Assembly (NCBI GenBank): GCA_034435435.1
Contig: DAOTXN010000023.1
Span: 1-15,320, forward strand
From: DAOTXN01 sp034435435
Lineage (GTDB): Bacteria > Chloroflexota > Anaerolineae > S140-20
Reading direction: 5' to 3'
Length of the DNA stretch: 15,320 nt
Part shown: positions 1-7,660 of the stretch, in pieces
Layout of the letters: the number at the start of each line of letters is the position of its first letter
Position numbering within the stretch: position 1 is the first letter of the stretch
The notes under the pieces: model-generated
Databases searched by the model: none
Seen by the model: only the letters and a program-made list of their open reading frames with translations
Told to the model about the DNA's origin: nothing
Program-made: the position numbers and the translations under genes

Positions 1-147
1 TCCCCTGTGCAAGTTGTCGTCTCATCTTGACTACGTTGGAGTATTCTGCATCACGACAATCGCGATTTGGCTTGAACAACGATTATGGCGTTTTCTGGAG
101 TGGAAGCAACTCACTATACCGTAATTTCAGAACTATTTTTCGCCTGC
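1..147. other. Left-edge sequence without a recognisable gene
   Basis: This stretch lies downstream of the minus-strand XdhC-family gene. I see no convincing coding region, RNA gene or intrinsic terminator. It is more AT-rich than the genes that follow. The next gene presumably lies beyond the window edge. Confidence 0.5.
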
Positions 148-978
148 CTATTCTGCTGCATTTCCACTGACTGAATTGAAAAGATGTTTCCCCGAGCCAA
201 TTTCCCCCCGGTTGCGCAGCATAATGATCTCGGCCATGATGCTCACGGCGATCTCGGCGGGCGTCTCGGCCCCCAGGTGCAACCCGATGGGTGAGCGCAC
301 CCGCTGCAATTGCTCGTCGGTGATGCCCAGCGCCTTCAATTCCTTGACCGTCGTAGCCCAACGCCGCCGACTGCCGATCACGCCGATGTAGGGTGTGGCA
401 GTCTCTAGCAAGATTGGCACGGCGGCTACGTCGAAGGGATAGCCGCGCGTCACGGCGACGACGTAGGTGCGGCTGTCGATGGGGGTGTGGGAGAGCACGG
501 CGGCCGCCTCACCGGGTAGATACAAGTCGGCGTCGGGGATGTGATCGGGGTTGCACAGCTCCTCGCGGTCGTCGCTGACGACGACGCGGAAACCCAGCCA
601 CCTGGCCAGATAGGCCACTGCCGCGCCCACGTGGCCGCAACCCAACACCAGCACCGTCGGCGGCGGCAGAATCGGCTCGATGAACACCTCGACCTCGCCG
701 CCGCACACGCCCACCGCGCCCTCGCGCGGCCCGGCCAAAGAATAATTTTCGAGGCGCGGCTGGCCGTCGCGTATGGCGGCCTGGCTGGCCTCGATGGTCA
801 GGGATTCCAGTTGGCCGCCGCCCACCGTGCCGAGCGTCTGCCCGTTGGGGAACACTAGCATCTTGCTGGTCTCGCGGCGCGGCGCCGACCCACGCGCCCG
901 GATGACGGTGGCCAGCGCAGCCGGGCGGCCTGCGCGCCGGGCGTCGAGGATGGCCTGATAAATCAACTCGTCGCTCAT
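148..978 (-). CDS. XdhC/CoxI family protein (molybdenum cofactor insertion factor)
   Basis: A 276-residue protein with the two-part XdhC layout. The N-terminal XdhC/CoxI domain covers roughly residues 8-75 and contains ARGSAPR and the glycine-rich TVGGGQLES. A Cys-Gly-Gly segment follows (C92). The C-terminal XdhC_C Rossmann domain starts at about residue 108 with the nucleotide-binding loop GCGHVG (113-118), and also has IGSRRR and SPIGLHLGAETPAEIA. In this family the protein binds molybdenum cofactor, protects or helps sulfurate it, and delivers it to xanthine dehydrogenase-type or CO dehydrogenase-type hydroxylases in the cytoplasm. The ATG at 978 is supported by AGGTGA five bases upstream. 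No molybdenum hydroxylase gene lies in the window, so the client enzyme is unknown; it may be encoded to the left. The gene is divergent from the toxin-antitoxin pair. Family assignment is firm; the exact client is not. Confidence 0.93.
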   Translation of the reverse strand: MSDELIYQAILDARRAGRPAALATVIRARGSAPRRETSKMLVFPNGQTLGTVGGGQLESLTIEASQAAIRDGQPRLENYSLAGPREGAVGVCGGEVEVFIEPILPPPTVLVLGCGHVGAAVAYLARWLGFRVVVSDDREELCNPDHIPDADLYLPGEAAAVLSHTPIDSRTYVVAVTRGYPFDVAAVPILLETATPYIGVIGSRRRWATTVKELKALGITDEQLQRVRSPIGLHLGAETPAEIAVSIMAEIIMLRNRGEIGSGKHLFNSVSGNAAE

Positions 979-1030
979 GCGTCACCTGTTTTGAGCCTAG
1001 CCTGACGACTTGCTCCCGGTCTTGCGTCCA

Positions 1031-1036
1031 ATTATA
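1031..1036 (-). promoter_or_regulatory. Possible -10 box for the XdhC-family gene
   Basis: The minus strand reads TATAAT about 53 bases upstream of the XdhC start codon. No good -35 hexamer stands 16-18 bp upstream, so this is only a partial promoter match. Confidence 0.35.
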
Positions 1037-1110
1037 CCCCGTAATTTGAGCGTGGGTAGCATTTTACACGCTCCCGGTCAGAACGGCAAACGGTATAGCA
1101 CGCCGACCGT

Positions 1111-1139
1111 TTGTGTCAGGGACAGCATTAGATTATAAT
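1111..1139 (+). promoter_or_regulatory. Promoter of the toxin-antitoxin operon
   Basis: TTGTGT (1111-1116), a 17-bp spacer and a perfect TATAAT (1134-1139). Transcription would start near 1146, about 60 bases before the antitoxin ATG. The -35 box is a half match to consensus. Confidence 0.6.
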
Positions 1140-1154
1140 GACAGGTGAGGTCAT
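1138..1154. promoter_or_regulatory. Possible operator overlapping the -10 box and start site
   Basis: Inverted repeat ATGAC-7-GTCAT sits on the end of the -10 box and the expected transcription start. Toxin-antitoxin operons are commonly repressed by their own antitoxin at such sites, so this is a plausible autoregulatory operator. The arms are only 5 bp, so it could be chance. Confidence 0.35.
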
Positions 1155-1206
1155 TTGGAATGCACGAGATTCTGGTAAACCTTGAGGAGTGTTGAGAGGT
1201 GATGGT

Positions 1207-1536
1207 ATGACTCTTGTGATTGAAGCGCAACCTGTTCCAATCGTGACAGATACCGACGGCGTCGTGCGTGTGGGCGGAACCCGTGTGACGTTGGATACGG
1301 TGGTGACTGCGTTCAAAGAGGGCGCAACGGCTGAAGAAATCGTATACCAATATCCCTCTTTGGATTTGGGCGACGTGTATGCGGTGATCGGTTATTACCT
1401 GCGCCGGCCCGGTGATGTGGAAGCCTACCTGCATCAACGCCAGCGGCAAACCGAAAAGGTCCGCAGACAAAATGAGGCGCGGTTCGACCCTCAAGGCGTG
1501 CGAGACCGTTTGTTGGCCCGGCGTGTCGCAGACTAG
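1207..1536 (+). CDS. DUF433 family antitoxin
   Basis: A 109-residue protein with the DUF433 core: GVVRVGGTRVTLDTVV near residues 18-34, then GATAEEIVYQYPSLDLGDVYAVIGYYL. DUF433 proteins are small helical, winged-helix-like proteins. They are usually found directly upstream of DUF5615 PIN-like toxins and act as the antitoxin and probable DNA-binding autorepressor. I chose ATG 1207 because AGAGGTGA lies just upstream; an in-frame GTG at 1189 has a poorly spaced ribosome site. The C-terminal part is rich in Arg, Gln and Lys and could be the flexible toxin-binding tail (inference). The gene is visibly less GC-rich than the neighbours downstream, which fits recent acquisition. The toxin gene follows after 9 bases. 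Confidence 0.85.
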   Translation: MTLVIEAQPVPIVTDTDGVVRVGGTRVTLDTVVTAFKEGATAEEIVYQYPSLDLGDVYAVIGYYLRRPGDVEAYLHQRQRQTEKVRRQNEARFDPQGVRDRLLARRVAD

Positions 1537-1545
1537 GGCGTGAAC

Positions 1546-1896
1546 ATGCTTCGACTGGCCGCCGACGAGAACTTGAACAATAACATTGTGCGTGGCTTGC
1601 TGCGCCGAAAGCCGGAATTGGACATTGTCCGTATCCAAGACGCAGGTCTTTCTGGAGCTGATGATCCGACCGTGCTTGAGTGGGCAGCTCAGGAGAGCCG
1701 CGTGCTACTGACGCACGACGTGACCACGATCACCCGATATGCCTACGCGCGCGTTCAGCTCGGCCAGCCAATGCCGGGCGTGTTTGAGGTCAGCCGGGCC
1801 ATCCCCATTGGTCAAGTCATTGAAGACATCCTATTACTGGCGGAATATAGCCTCGAAGGCGAGTGGGAAGGCCAGGTGCGCTACTTGCCGTTGTGA
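1546..1896 (+). CDS. DUF5615 family PIN-like toxin (putative ribonuclease)
   Basis: A 116-residue protein matching DUF5615 (Mut7-C/PIN-like). It opens with LAADENLNNNIVRGLL, carrying acidic D7 and E8, then has QDAGLSGADDPTVLEWA (D39/D40, E45) and LLTHDVTTI (D58). These acidic positions fit the metal-binding set of PIN-like nucleases. The family is the usual toxin partner of DUF433 antitoxins, and RNA cleavage is the expected activity, although few members have been tested. Start ATG 1546 is 9 bases after the antitoxin stop; an in-frame GTG at 1540 is the alternative. The glycosyltransferase gene starts 9 bases after this stop, so the pair seems to share its transcript with the downstream genes. 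The protein is of normal length and appears intact. Confidence 0.85.
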   Translation: MLRLAADENLNNNIVRGLLRRKPELDIVRIQDAGLSGADDPTVLEWAAQESRVLLTHDVTTITRYAYARVQLGQPMPGVFEVSRAIPIGQVIEDILLLAEYSLEGEWEGQVRYLPL

Positions 1897-1905
1897 GACC
1901 TCAAC

Positions 1906-4737
1906 ATGTCACATCCAACCAAGCCTGCTTCCCATCACCTTCTCAGCATCATTATACTCATCTTCCTGGTCGCCGCCGCTCTGCGCCTGTGGGGCCTGCC
2001 CGCCATCCCCCCCGGCCCGCACTATGACGAGGCGGCCAACGTGGTCCTCGCCGCCGAAATCGCCGGCGGGGCCGAGACGCCCATCTTTATCCCCTCTTAC
2101 ACCGGCAAGGAGACGCTGTTTTTTTACGCGGTCGCCGCCGCGATGAAGCTATTGGGCGTGGGGTTGCTGGCCCTGCGGCTGACCGCGGCCTTGGCCGGCC
2201 TGTTGACCGTCGCCGCGACCGCCTGGCTGGTCTTCGAGCTGTTTGCCGACGATGACCCCGGCGGCGCGCCCTGGCTGGCCGCGCTGAGCGCGGCGCTATT
2301 AGCGACCTCTTTTTGGCACGTTCTGCTCAACCGGCTGGGCTTTCGGGCCAACACCCAGCCGTTGCTCCAGGCGCTCACGCTGGCGGCGCTGTGGCGAGGG
2401 CTGCGCCGTGATAATTGGGGCTGGGTGCTGGCCGGCGGCCTGCTGTGCGGCCTGACCGGCTATACCTATCTGGCGGCCCGGGTTTTCCCTCTCCCGCTCG
2501 GCCTGACCTTTTTCGCGCTCCTCCTGGCCGACGCCGGCCAGCGGCGGCGACGGCTGGCCCAACTGGCCCTGTTCGGCGCGGCGGCGGCGCTCAGCTTTGC
2601 GCCGCTGGGTCTGTATTTTCTGCGCCACCCGGCGGCGTTCAGCGCCCGCATCGGCCAGGTGGACCCCGGCGGCGACTGGGCCGCCGCGTTAGACGGCCTG
2701 GCCGCCGCTTTCAAGATGCTCTTTTGGCGCGGCGACCCGTACATCCGCTTCAACCTGCCTGGCCGCCCGCTGTTTGGCCCGCTCGTCGCGCTTTTTTTCT
2801 TGCTCGGATTGGCCGTCACCCTCTGGCGACTGCTCCGTCCGGCGACCGCCCTAACCCGCGCTCGCGAGCTCCTGCTATTGGCCTGGGTTCCCATCATGCT
2901 TTTGCCTACCGCGCTGGCCGTCGGCGAAATCACCCCCAGCAACCTGCGCGCCGTGGGGCTTATTCCGCTCGTTTTTGTCTTGCCGGCGAGAGGCGGGTTA
3001 TGTGTTGGATATTGGATATTGGGTATAGTGCAGCGCTCGGCACGCCGCACCCAATATCCAATATCCAATATCCATTCCTCACTTGTTCTGCTCACTCTCA
3101 TCCTTCTATGCGGTCCGGCCCTGGTCACCGCCCGCGCCTACTTTCACGATTACGCCCCGCGCACCGACCTGTACGAGGCCTCCGACGGCGACCTGGCCGA
3201 CATCGCTGCGTACCTGAATCAGGCCCAATTCCCAATATCTCATACCCTCTACGTGGGCAGCATCCATTACCGCCATCCGACGCTGGCCGCGCTGGCCCAA
3301 GATTACCCGCGCATCAAATGGCTGGTGGGCGCTTCAACCGTGGTGTATCCGGCGCAGGGCGCGGCGTTGTATGTGTTCCCGCGCTCGGCGCGACCCGACG
3401 CCGACTGGCTGGACCGCTACCTGCCCGGGGCCGAGGCCATTTCCGCTCCCGCTGCGCCCGACGGCGAGCCGGCCTTTGCCGGCTACCGGCTCGCATCTCC
3501 GCCGGTGCTTGCACCGGCCGAGCCAGTGGCCGATTTTAGCGGCGTGGTGCGCCTGCTGGACTATCGGGTAGCGCGGGCCGTTTCGGGCGACGAGGCCGAC
3601 GTCACCTTGACCTGGCAGATTCTCGCGCCGCCGCCCGACCCCGGCCTGACTCCCTTTTTCCACCTGGAAGACCTGTGGGGTTCGCGCTGGGGCCAGGCCG
3701 AGCCGTTCCATTACGCCGCCGCCGACTGGACGCCCGGCGAGATCGTCGTGGACCGCGTCCACGTGCCCGTCGGACCGGGCGCGCCGCCGGGGGATTACCG
3801 GCTTCAGGTGGGGCTGTACGCGCAAAATAGCGGCCAACGGCTGGCCGTCGTGGACGACGGGGGGCGTTTCAGCGGCACGACCGCCCCGCTAACGGTCACA
3901 GTCGCCCGCGCCGAGACGCCGCCCGACCCGACGGCGCTGGGCATTCGCCAACGCCTGGATGTGCAGGCGGGCGGGATGACGCTGTTGGGTGTCAATTTGG
4001 ACACACTCCAGGCCCGGCCCGGCGAGCGCGTTCACCTGACCCTCTTTTGGCAAACCGATGGACGCGGCGCCGCTGCCACGGTGCGCCTGTCACTGGGCGA
4101 AACCGGCGTGGTTCTGTACGAAGGCGCGCCGGTTCACGGCGCATACCCCACGGAGCAATGGACGGCGGGTGAAATCGTGGTGGACCGCTACGATCCACGC
4201 CTGCCGCTGGCCGCCGCCGCGTCGCCCGGCGATTATACGCTGGTATTGCGTCTGCTTGACGCGGCAGGCCAACCCTTGTCAGACTCGTTGATCTTGGGTC
4301 AACTGATCATCGTTGCCGCTGGCCGCACCTTTGAGATACCGGCCATACGCAACACGCAACACGCAGCACTTGGAGGCCAGGTCGAGCTTTTGGGCTACGA
4401 CATGGACCTGGGCAACGCCCGCCCCGGCGGGACGCTCGGTCTGACGCTCTATTGGCGGGCCCTGGCTGAAATGGAAACGAGTTACACCGTCTTTACGCAC
4501 CTTCTCGACTCCAACGGACAGACTGCGGCCCAGCAAGACAACCCGCCGGTCAACGGCGCTTATCCCACGACGCTGTGGCTGCCCGGCGAAATCGTGACCG
4601 ACTCATACACCATCGCCCTCCCGACCGACATGCCTCCCGGCGACTATCCCATCCAGGTCGGCATGTACGTCGCCGAAGACGGCCTGCGCCTGGGCGACCC
4701 GATCCTGCTGAATACTGTGGTCTCGATACAACCGTGA
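1906..4737 (+). CDS. GT39-type membrane glycosyltransferase with three C-terminal beta-sandwich modules
   Basis: A 943-residue polytopic membrane protein. The N-terminal half (about residues 12-400) has many hydrophobic helices. After the first helix comes an acidic loop, PGPHYDEAANV (D41/E42), as in GT-C glycosyltransferases of the dolichyl-phosphate-mannose mannosyltransferase (GT39/ArnT) class, where an Asp in this loop is catalytic. These enzymes move sugars from polyprenyl-phosphate donors to acceptors outside the membrane. The C-terminal half has three related modules with PGEIV(V)D (about residues 608, 751 and 890) and PGDYxLxVGLY-like strands, probably extracytoplasmic. Two repeat sequences are read in frame: a 19-bp perfect palindrome at about residues 367-390 and a 7-bp triplicate near residues 815-821. 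The stop codon falls inside a third repeat array. Start ATG 1906 has only a weak ribosome site. Substrate is unknown. Confidence 0.85.
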   Translation: MSHPTKPASHHLLSIIILIFLVAAALRLWGLPAIPPGPHYDEAANVVLAAEIAGGAETPIFIPSYTGKETLFFYAVAAAMKLLGVGLLALRLTAALAGLLTVAATAWLVFELFADDDPGGAPWLAALSAALLATSFWHVLLNRLGFRANTQPLLQALTLAALWRGLRRDNWGWVLAGGLLCGLTGYTYLAARVFPLPLGLTFFALLLADAGQRRRRLAQLALFGAAAALSFAPLGLYFLRHPAAFSARIGQVDPGGDWAAALDGLAAAFKMLFWRGDPYIRFNLPGRPLFGPLVALFFLLGLAVTLWRLLRPATALTRARELLLLAWVPIMLLPTALAVGEITPSNLRAVGLIPLVFVLPARGGLCVGYWILGIVQRSARRTQYPISNIHSSLVLLTLILLCGPALVTARAYFHDYAPRTDLYEASDGDLADIAAYLNQAQFPISHTLYVGSIHYRHPTLAALAQDYPRIKWLVGASTVVYPAQGAALYVFPRSARPDADWLDRYLPGAEAISAPAAPDGEPAFAGYRLASPPVLAPAEPVADFSGVVRLLDYRVARAVSGDEADVTLTWQILAPPPDPGLTPFFHLEDLWGSRWGQAEPFHYAAADWTPGEIVVDRVHVPVGPGAPPGDYRLQVGLYAQNSGQRLAVVDDGGRFSGTTAPLTVTVARAETPPDPTALGIRQRLDVQAGGMTLLGVNLDTLQARPGERVHLTLFWQTDGRGAAATVRLSLGETGVVLYEGAPVHGAYPTEQWTAGEIVVDRYDPRLPLAAAASPGDYTLVLRLLDAAGQPLSDSLILGQLIIVAAGRTFEIPAIRNTQHAALGGQVELLGYDMDLGNARPGGTLGLTLYWRALAEMETSYTVFTHLLDSNGQTAAQQDNPPVNGAYPTTLWLPGEIVTDSYTIALPTDMPPGDYPIQVGMYVAEDGLRLGDPILLNTVVSIQP
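3006..3074. repeat. In-frame heptanucleotide palindrome inside the glycosyltransferase gene
   Basis: TGGATATTGGATATTGGGT (3006-3024) is followed 24 bases later by its exact reverse complement (3049-3067), plus one further unit to 3074. Each arm is a 7-bp tandem repeat (GGATATT / CCAATAT). The reading frame stays open and encodes a polar segment between hydrophobic helices. It is much more AT-rich than the surrounding gene, so it looks inserted. Confidence 0.85.
4348..4368. repeat. Triplicated 7-bp repeat inside the glycosyltransferase gene
   Basis: Three head-to-tail units CGCAACA, CGCAACA, CGCAGCA (21 bp, so the frame is kept). They encode the linker between the second and third C-terminal modules. 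Confidence 0.7.
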
Positions 4738-4803
4738 AGCGTGAAGCGTGAAACGTGAAGCGTGAAACGTGATTCGCCATTCGTCCTTCGTCCTTCGTCC
4801 TTC
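4734..4803. repeat. Ten-unit heptanucleotide tandem repeat between glycosyltransferase and lactate permease genes
   Basis: Ten consecutive 7-bp units in perfect phase: five of GTGAAGC/GTGAAAC, two transitional units (GTGATTC, GCCATTC), then three GTCCTTC. The glycosyltransferase stop TGA (4735-4737) lies in the first unit, and the permease ribosome site GAGGAG begins right after the last. The array resembles short tandemly repeated heptanucleotides known from filamentous cyanobacteria. Confidence 0.9.
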
Positions 4804-4819
4804 GTCGAGGAGTTAAACC

Positions 4820-6391
4820 TTGATCAACTGGCTACTCGCATTCTCCCCCATTCTCGTCGTGCTGGTCCTGATGTTGGGTTTTCGCTGGGGCGGGATCAAG
4901 GCCGGGCCGGTGGGCTGCGGGGTGGCCATGGCCGTGGCCGCGATCCAATTCGGCGCCGGCTGGGAGCTCCAGATCTACGCCCAGCTCAAGGGCCTCTTGC
5001 TCACGTTGTTCGTGCTGTACATCATCTGGATGGCGCTGCTGTTCTATCACACCGTGGACGAGGCCGGCGCCGTGGAAGTGATCGGCGCGGGGCTGCCCCG
5101 GCTCACCGCCGACCGGGCCCTGCAGGCGCTGTTGCTGGGCTGGGTGTTTAGCGCCTTTTTGCAGGGGGCGGGCGGCTTTGGCGTACCCATAGCCGTCATC
5201 GCGCCGCTGCTGGTGGGGCTGGGATTCCCGCGCTTGGCGGCGGTGGTCATCCCCAGTCTGGGCCACGCCTGGGCGGTCTCGTTCGGCTCATTGGGTTCGT
5301 CCTTTTATGCGCTGATGGCCGCCACCGTCCCCGGCGGCGTAGACCAGGCCACGTGGGGCGCACAGTTGGCCCCCTGGAGCGCCGTGATGTTGGGTCTATG
5401 TTGCCCGGTCTGCGGCGCGGCTGTGCTATGGGCGGCCGGCGGACCGCGCACGCTGCGCCAGGGGCTGGTTCCCATGCTGCTGGTGAGCGCGGTGATGGCT
5501 GGCGTGCAGTACGTGGTCGTGGTCAACGGCTTTTGGGAGTTGGGCGGGCTGAGTGGGGGATTGGCCGGATTGGCTTTCAGCCTGGTGTTATTTCGACTCC
5601 CGCGCTATCGCGGCGGCGCGCCGCAGCCAGTCGCCGCCAACTCTCAAACAGGCATGCCCCTGCGGTTGGCGCTCATCCCCTACGCGATTTTGATTGCGGT
5701 CATCATCGGCGGCCAATTGGTCGAGCCGGTCCAGGACTTTTTAGGGCAGGTGGTCGTCCGTGCCCAATTCCCCGCGTTGAGCACCCGTCAGGGCTGGACC
5801 ACCGCAGCCGAGGCGGGGCGCACCATTGACGTGTTCGGCCACGCCGGGGCGCAGCTCTTTTACGCCTCGGTCCTGTCCTATCTGTTGCTGCGCCGCAAGG
5901 GTTACTACCGGCCCGGCGCCATCGGGCGGATCGTGCGCGGCACGGTGCGGCGGGCGGCGCGCTCGAGCATCGGCATCGCTGCGATGGTCGGCATGGCCGT
6001 GGTGATGGATCACGCCGGCATGACGCGGACGCTGGCCGAAGGGGTGGCCGACGCGGTGGGCGGCGCGTTCCCGCTGGCCAGTCCCTTCATCGGCGCGTTG
6101 GGCGCCTTCATGACCGGCAGCAACACCAACTCGAACGTGGTCTTTGGCTCCTTTCAACGCGACGCGGCCGAATTATTGGGCTTGAACGTGTTTGTCATCC
6201 TGGCCGCGCAGACCGCCGGCGGAGCCATCGGCAGCATTTTTGCCCCGGCCAAAGTCATCGTCGGGGCCAGCACGGTGGGGTTAGGAGGCCAGGAGGGACC
6301 GGTGCTCAAAAAGGTCATCATTTACGGTCTGGTACTGGTCGGCGTCGTCAGTCTGGCGACCTGGGCGGCCCTGACCTGGGTCCAGGCGTGA
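4820..6391 (+). CDS. lctP: L-lactate permease family transporter
   Basis: A 523-residue, almost wholly hydrophobic protein of the L-lactate permease family (LctP/LldP, TC 2.A.14), which carries lactate or glycolate across the cytoplasmic membrane with protons. Family landmarks include LQGAGGFGVPIAVIAPLLVGLGF (start about residue 114), the following VIPSLGHAWAVSFGSLGSS, and near the C-terminus GSNTNSNVVFG (about 433-443), AAQTAGGAIGSIFAPAKVIVG and GLGGQEG. The length is typical. The start is a TTG at 4820, chosen because GAGGAG lies 7 bases upstream and the protein begins with a proper helix (MINWLLAFSPILVVLV). Only a 7-bp repeat array separates it from the glycosyltransferase gene, so co-transcription is likely. 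No lactate dehydrogenase gene is nearby, so the substrate is inferred from the family alone. Confidence 0.92.
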   Translation: MINWLLAFSPILVVLVLMLGFRWGGIKAGPVGCGVAMAVAAIQFGAGWELQIYAQLKGLLLTLFVLYIIWMALLFYHTVDEAGAVEVIGAGLPRLTADRALQALLLGWVFSAFLQGAGGFGVPIAVIAPLLVGLGFPRLAAVVIPSLGHAWAVSFGSLGSSFYALMAATVPGGVDQATWGAQLAPWSAVMLGLCCPVCGAAVLWAAGGPRTLRQGLVPMLLVSAVMAGVQYVVVVNGFWELGGLSGGLAGLAFSLVLFRLPRYRGGAPQPVAANSQTGMPLRLALIPYAILIAVIIGGQLVEPVQDFLGQVVVRAQFPALSTRQGWTTAAEAGRTIDVFGHAGAQLFYASVLSYLLLRRKGYYRPGAIGRIVRGTVRRAARSSIGIAAMVGMAVVMDHAGMTRTLAEGVADAVGGAFPLASPFIGALGAFMTGSNTNSNVVFGSFQRDAAELLGLNVFVILAAQTAGGAIGSIFAPAKVIVGASTVGLGGQEGPVLKKVIIYGLVLVGVVSLATWAALTWVQA

Positions 6392-6392
6392 A

Positions 6393-6421
6393 TTGCGATT
6401 CCACGGCCCTTGTGTTACAAT
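6393..6421 (+). promoter_or_regulatory. Promoter upstream of the ArsA-type ATPase gene
   Basis: TTGCGA (6393-6398), a 17-bp spacer and TACAAT (6416-6421), placed right after the permease stop. Transcription would begin near 6428, about 53 bases before the ATPase ATG. Confidence 0.6.
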
Positions 6422-6480
6422 CCCCAGCGCGGCGAGCCGGTCGAAGCGCCGCCGCCACTGAACGAAAAAGGAATGGCCTG

Positions 6481-7653
6481 ATGCGCATCATCGTGTATAC
6501 CGGCAAGGGAGGCGTAGGCAAGACCAGCGTCGCAGCGGCGACGGCTTTGCGCTGCGCCGCCCTGGGTCATCGCACCTGCGTCCTTAGCACCGACACCGCC
6601 CACAGCCTGGCCGACTCGCTCGACGTACCCCTGGGGCCGGAGCCGCAACAGGTCGCCGACAATCTGTGGGCGCAGGAAGTGGATGTCCACTATTCGCTCC
6701 AGAAGCATTGGGGCACGTTCAAAAAATACCTTTCCAGCGTGCTCACGCGCCAGGGGCTAGACGACCTGTACGCCCAAGAGTTTGCCATCGTGCCCGGACT
6801 GGACGAGGGCGCTTCGCTGCTGTGGCTGAACCAATATGCCCAAGAAGGCCGATTCGACGTCGTCATCATTGACGCCGCGCCCACGGCCGAGACGTTACGT
6901 CTGCTCAGTCTGCCCGACGCCAGCCGCTGGTGGTTCGAGCGGCTGTTCCCGCTGGGCCAGGGAGCGCGGCTGCTGCGTCCGGTGGCGCGTCCGCTGCTGG
7001 GCAACCTGCCCCTGCCCGACAAGGAAACCATGCAGGCCTTTGAGGCCCTGTTTGACCAGCTCGGCCACATCCACGATCTGCTCTCCGACCCGCTCCACTC
7101 GACCATGCGGCTGGTGGTCAACGCCGAGCGCATGGTCATCAAGGAGGCGCAGCGCACCTTTACCTATCTGAACCTGTACAACTATGTCACCGACGCCATC
7201 ATCTGCAACCGGCTGCTGCCGCCACAAGTGAGCGATCCCTATTTTGCCGGTTGGAAGGCCAGCCAGGTCGCCAATCTCAAGTTGATTGAGGAATGCTTCG
7301 CCCCTCTGCCGGTGTTCACCGCGCCGCTGTTCGGCCAGGAGATGGGCGGTCTGGAGCTGCTCGGCGCTCTGGCCGCCGAACTGTTCGCCGAGCGCGACCC
7401 GGCCGAGCGTTTCTTTGACGGCCAGGCTCACCAGATTGTGCCCGACGCCGACGGGAGTTATACCCTGCGCCTGCCGCTCCCCTTTGCCGACAAAGACGAT
7501 ATCGAGTTGTATCGGGACAAAGACGAGCTGACCCTGCGCGTGGGCAATCAGCGGCGCAACTTTGTGCTGCCGCGCGCCCTGTGGAGCCTGCAAGCCACCC
7601 AGGCTCGTTTCACCGGCGACACGCTGTTGATCCGTTTTGTCGAACCGGAATAG
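6481..7653 (+). CDS. ArsA/GET3 family ATPase
   Basis: A 390-residue SIMIBI-class ATPase. It has the deviant P-loop GKGGVGKTS (residues 8-16), switch I STDTAHS (36-42), and switch II/Walker B DVVIIDAAPTAETLRLL with D131, where arsenite-pump ATPases usually read DTAPTGHT. The last 70 residues form a beta-rich ArsA_HSP20-like domain (SYTLRLPLPFADKDDIELYRD...). A metal-binding cysteine set is not apparent, and no arsB or arsR gene is near, so arsenite export is unlikely. Tail-anchored-protein targeting or another membrane-related role is possible but unproven. Start ATG 6481 opens directly on the nucleotide-binding strand, with AAAGGA upstream; an upstream in-frame extension to 6388 overlaps the permease stop and the promoter and is rejected. 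The AarF kinase gene follows after 7 bases. Confidence 0.9.
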   Translation: MRIIVYTGKGGVGKTSVAAATALRCAALGHRTCVLSTDTAHSLADSLDVPLGPEPQQVADNLWAQEVDVHYSLQKHWGTFKKYLSSVLTRQGLDDLYAQEFAIVPGLDEGASLLWLNQYAQEGRFDVVIIDAAPTAETLRLLSLPDASRWWFERLFPLGQGARLLRPVARPLLGNLPLPDKETMQAFEALFDQLGHIHDLLSDPLHSTMRLVVNAERMVIKEAQRTFTYLNLYNYVTDAIICNRLLPPQVSDPYFAGWKASQVANLKLIEECFAPLPVFTAPLFGQEMGGLELLGALAAELFAERDPAERFFDGQAHQIVPDADGSYTLRLPLPFADKDDIELYRDKDELTLRVGNQRRNFVLPRALWSLQATQARFTGDTLLIRFVEPE

Positions 7654-7660
7654 TCGTGCC

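Noticed and set aside
1012..1079. Direct repeat GCTCCCGGTC at 1012 and 1070
   Set aside because: Only two 10-bp copies in a GC-rich intergenic region, with no relation to promoters; likely chance.
1160..1195. 11-codon upstream reading frame (MHEILVNLEEC) before the antitoxin
   Set aside because: Very short, and the ribosome site is poorly spaced; could be a leader peptide, but nothing else supports it.
3227..3242. Possible degenerate copy of the CCAATAT repeat in the glycosyltransferase gene
   Set aside because: A single partial unit with no partner arm; too short to separate from ordinary coding sequence.
6388..6480. Upstream start for the ArsA-type ATPase
   Set aside because: It would overlap the permease stop and the predicted promoter; the conserved protein begins at ATG 6481.
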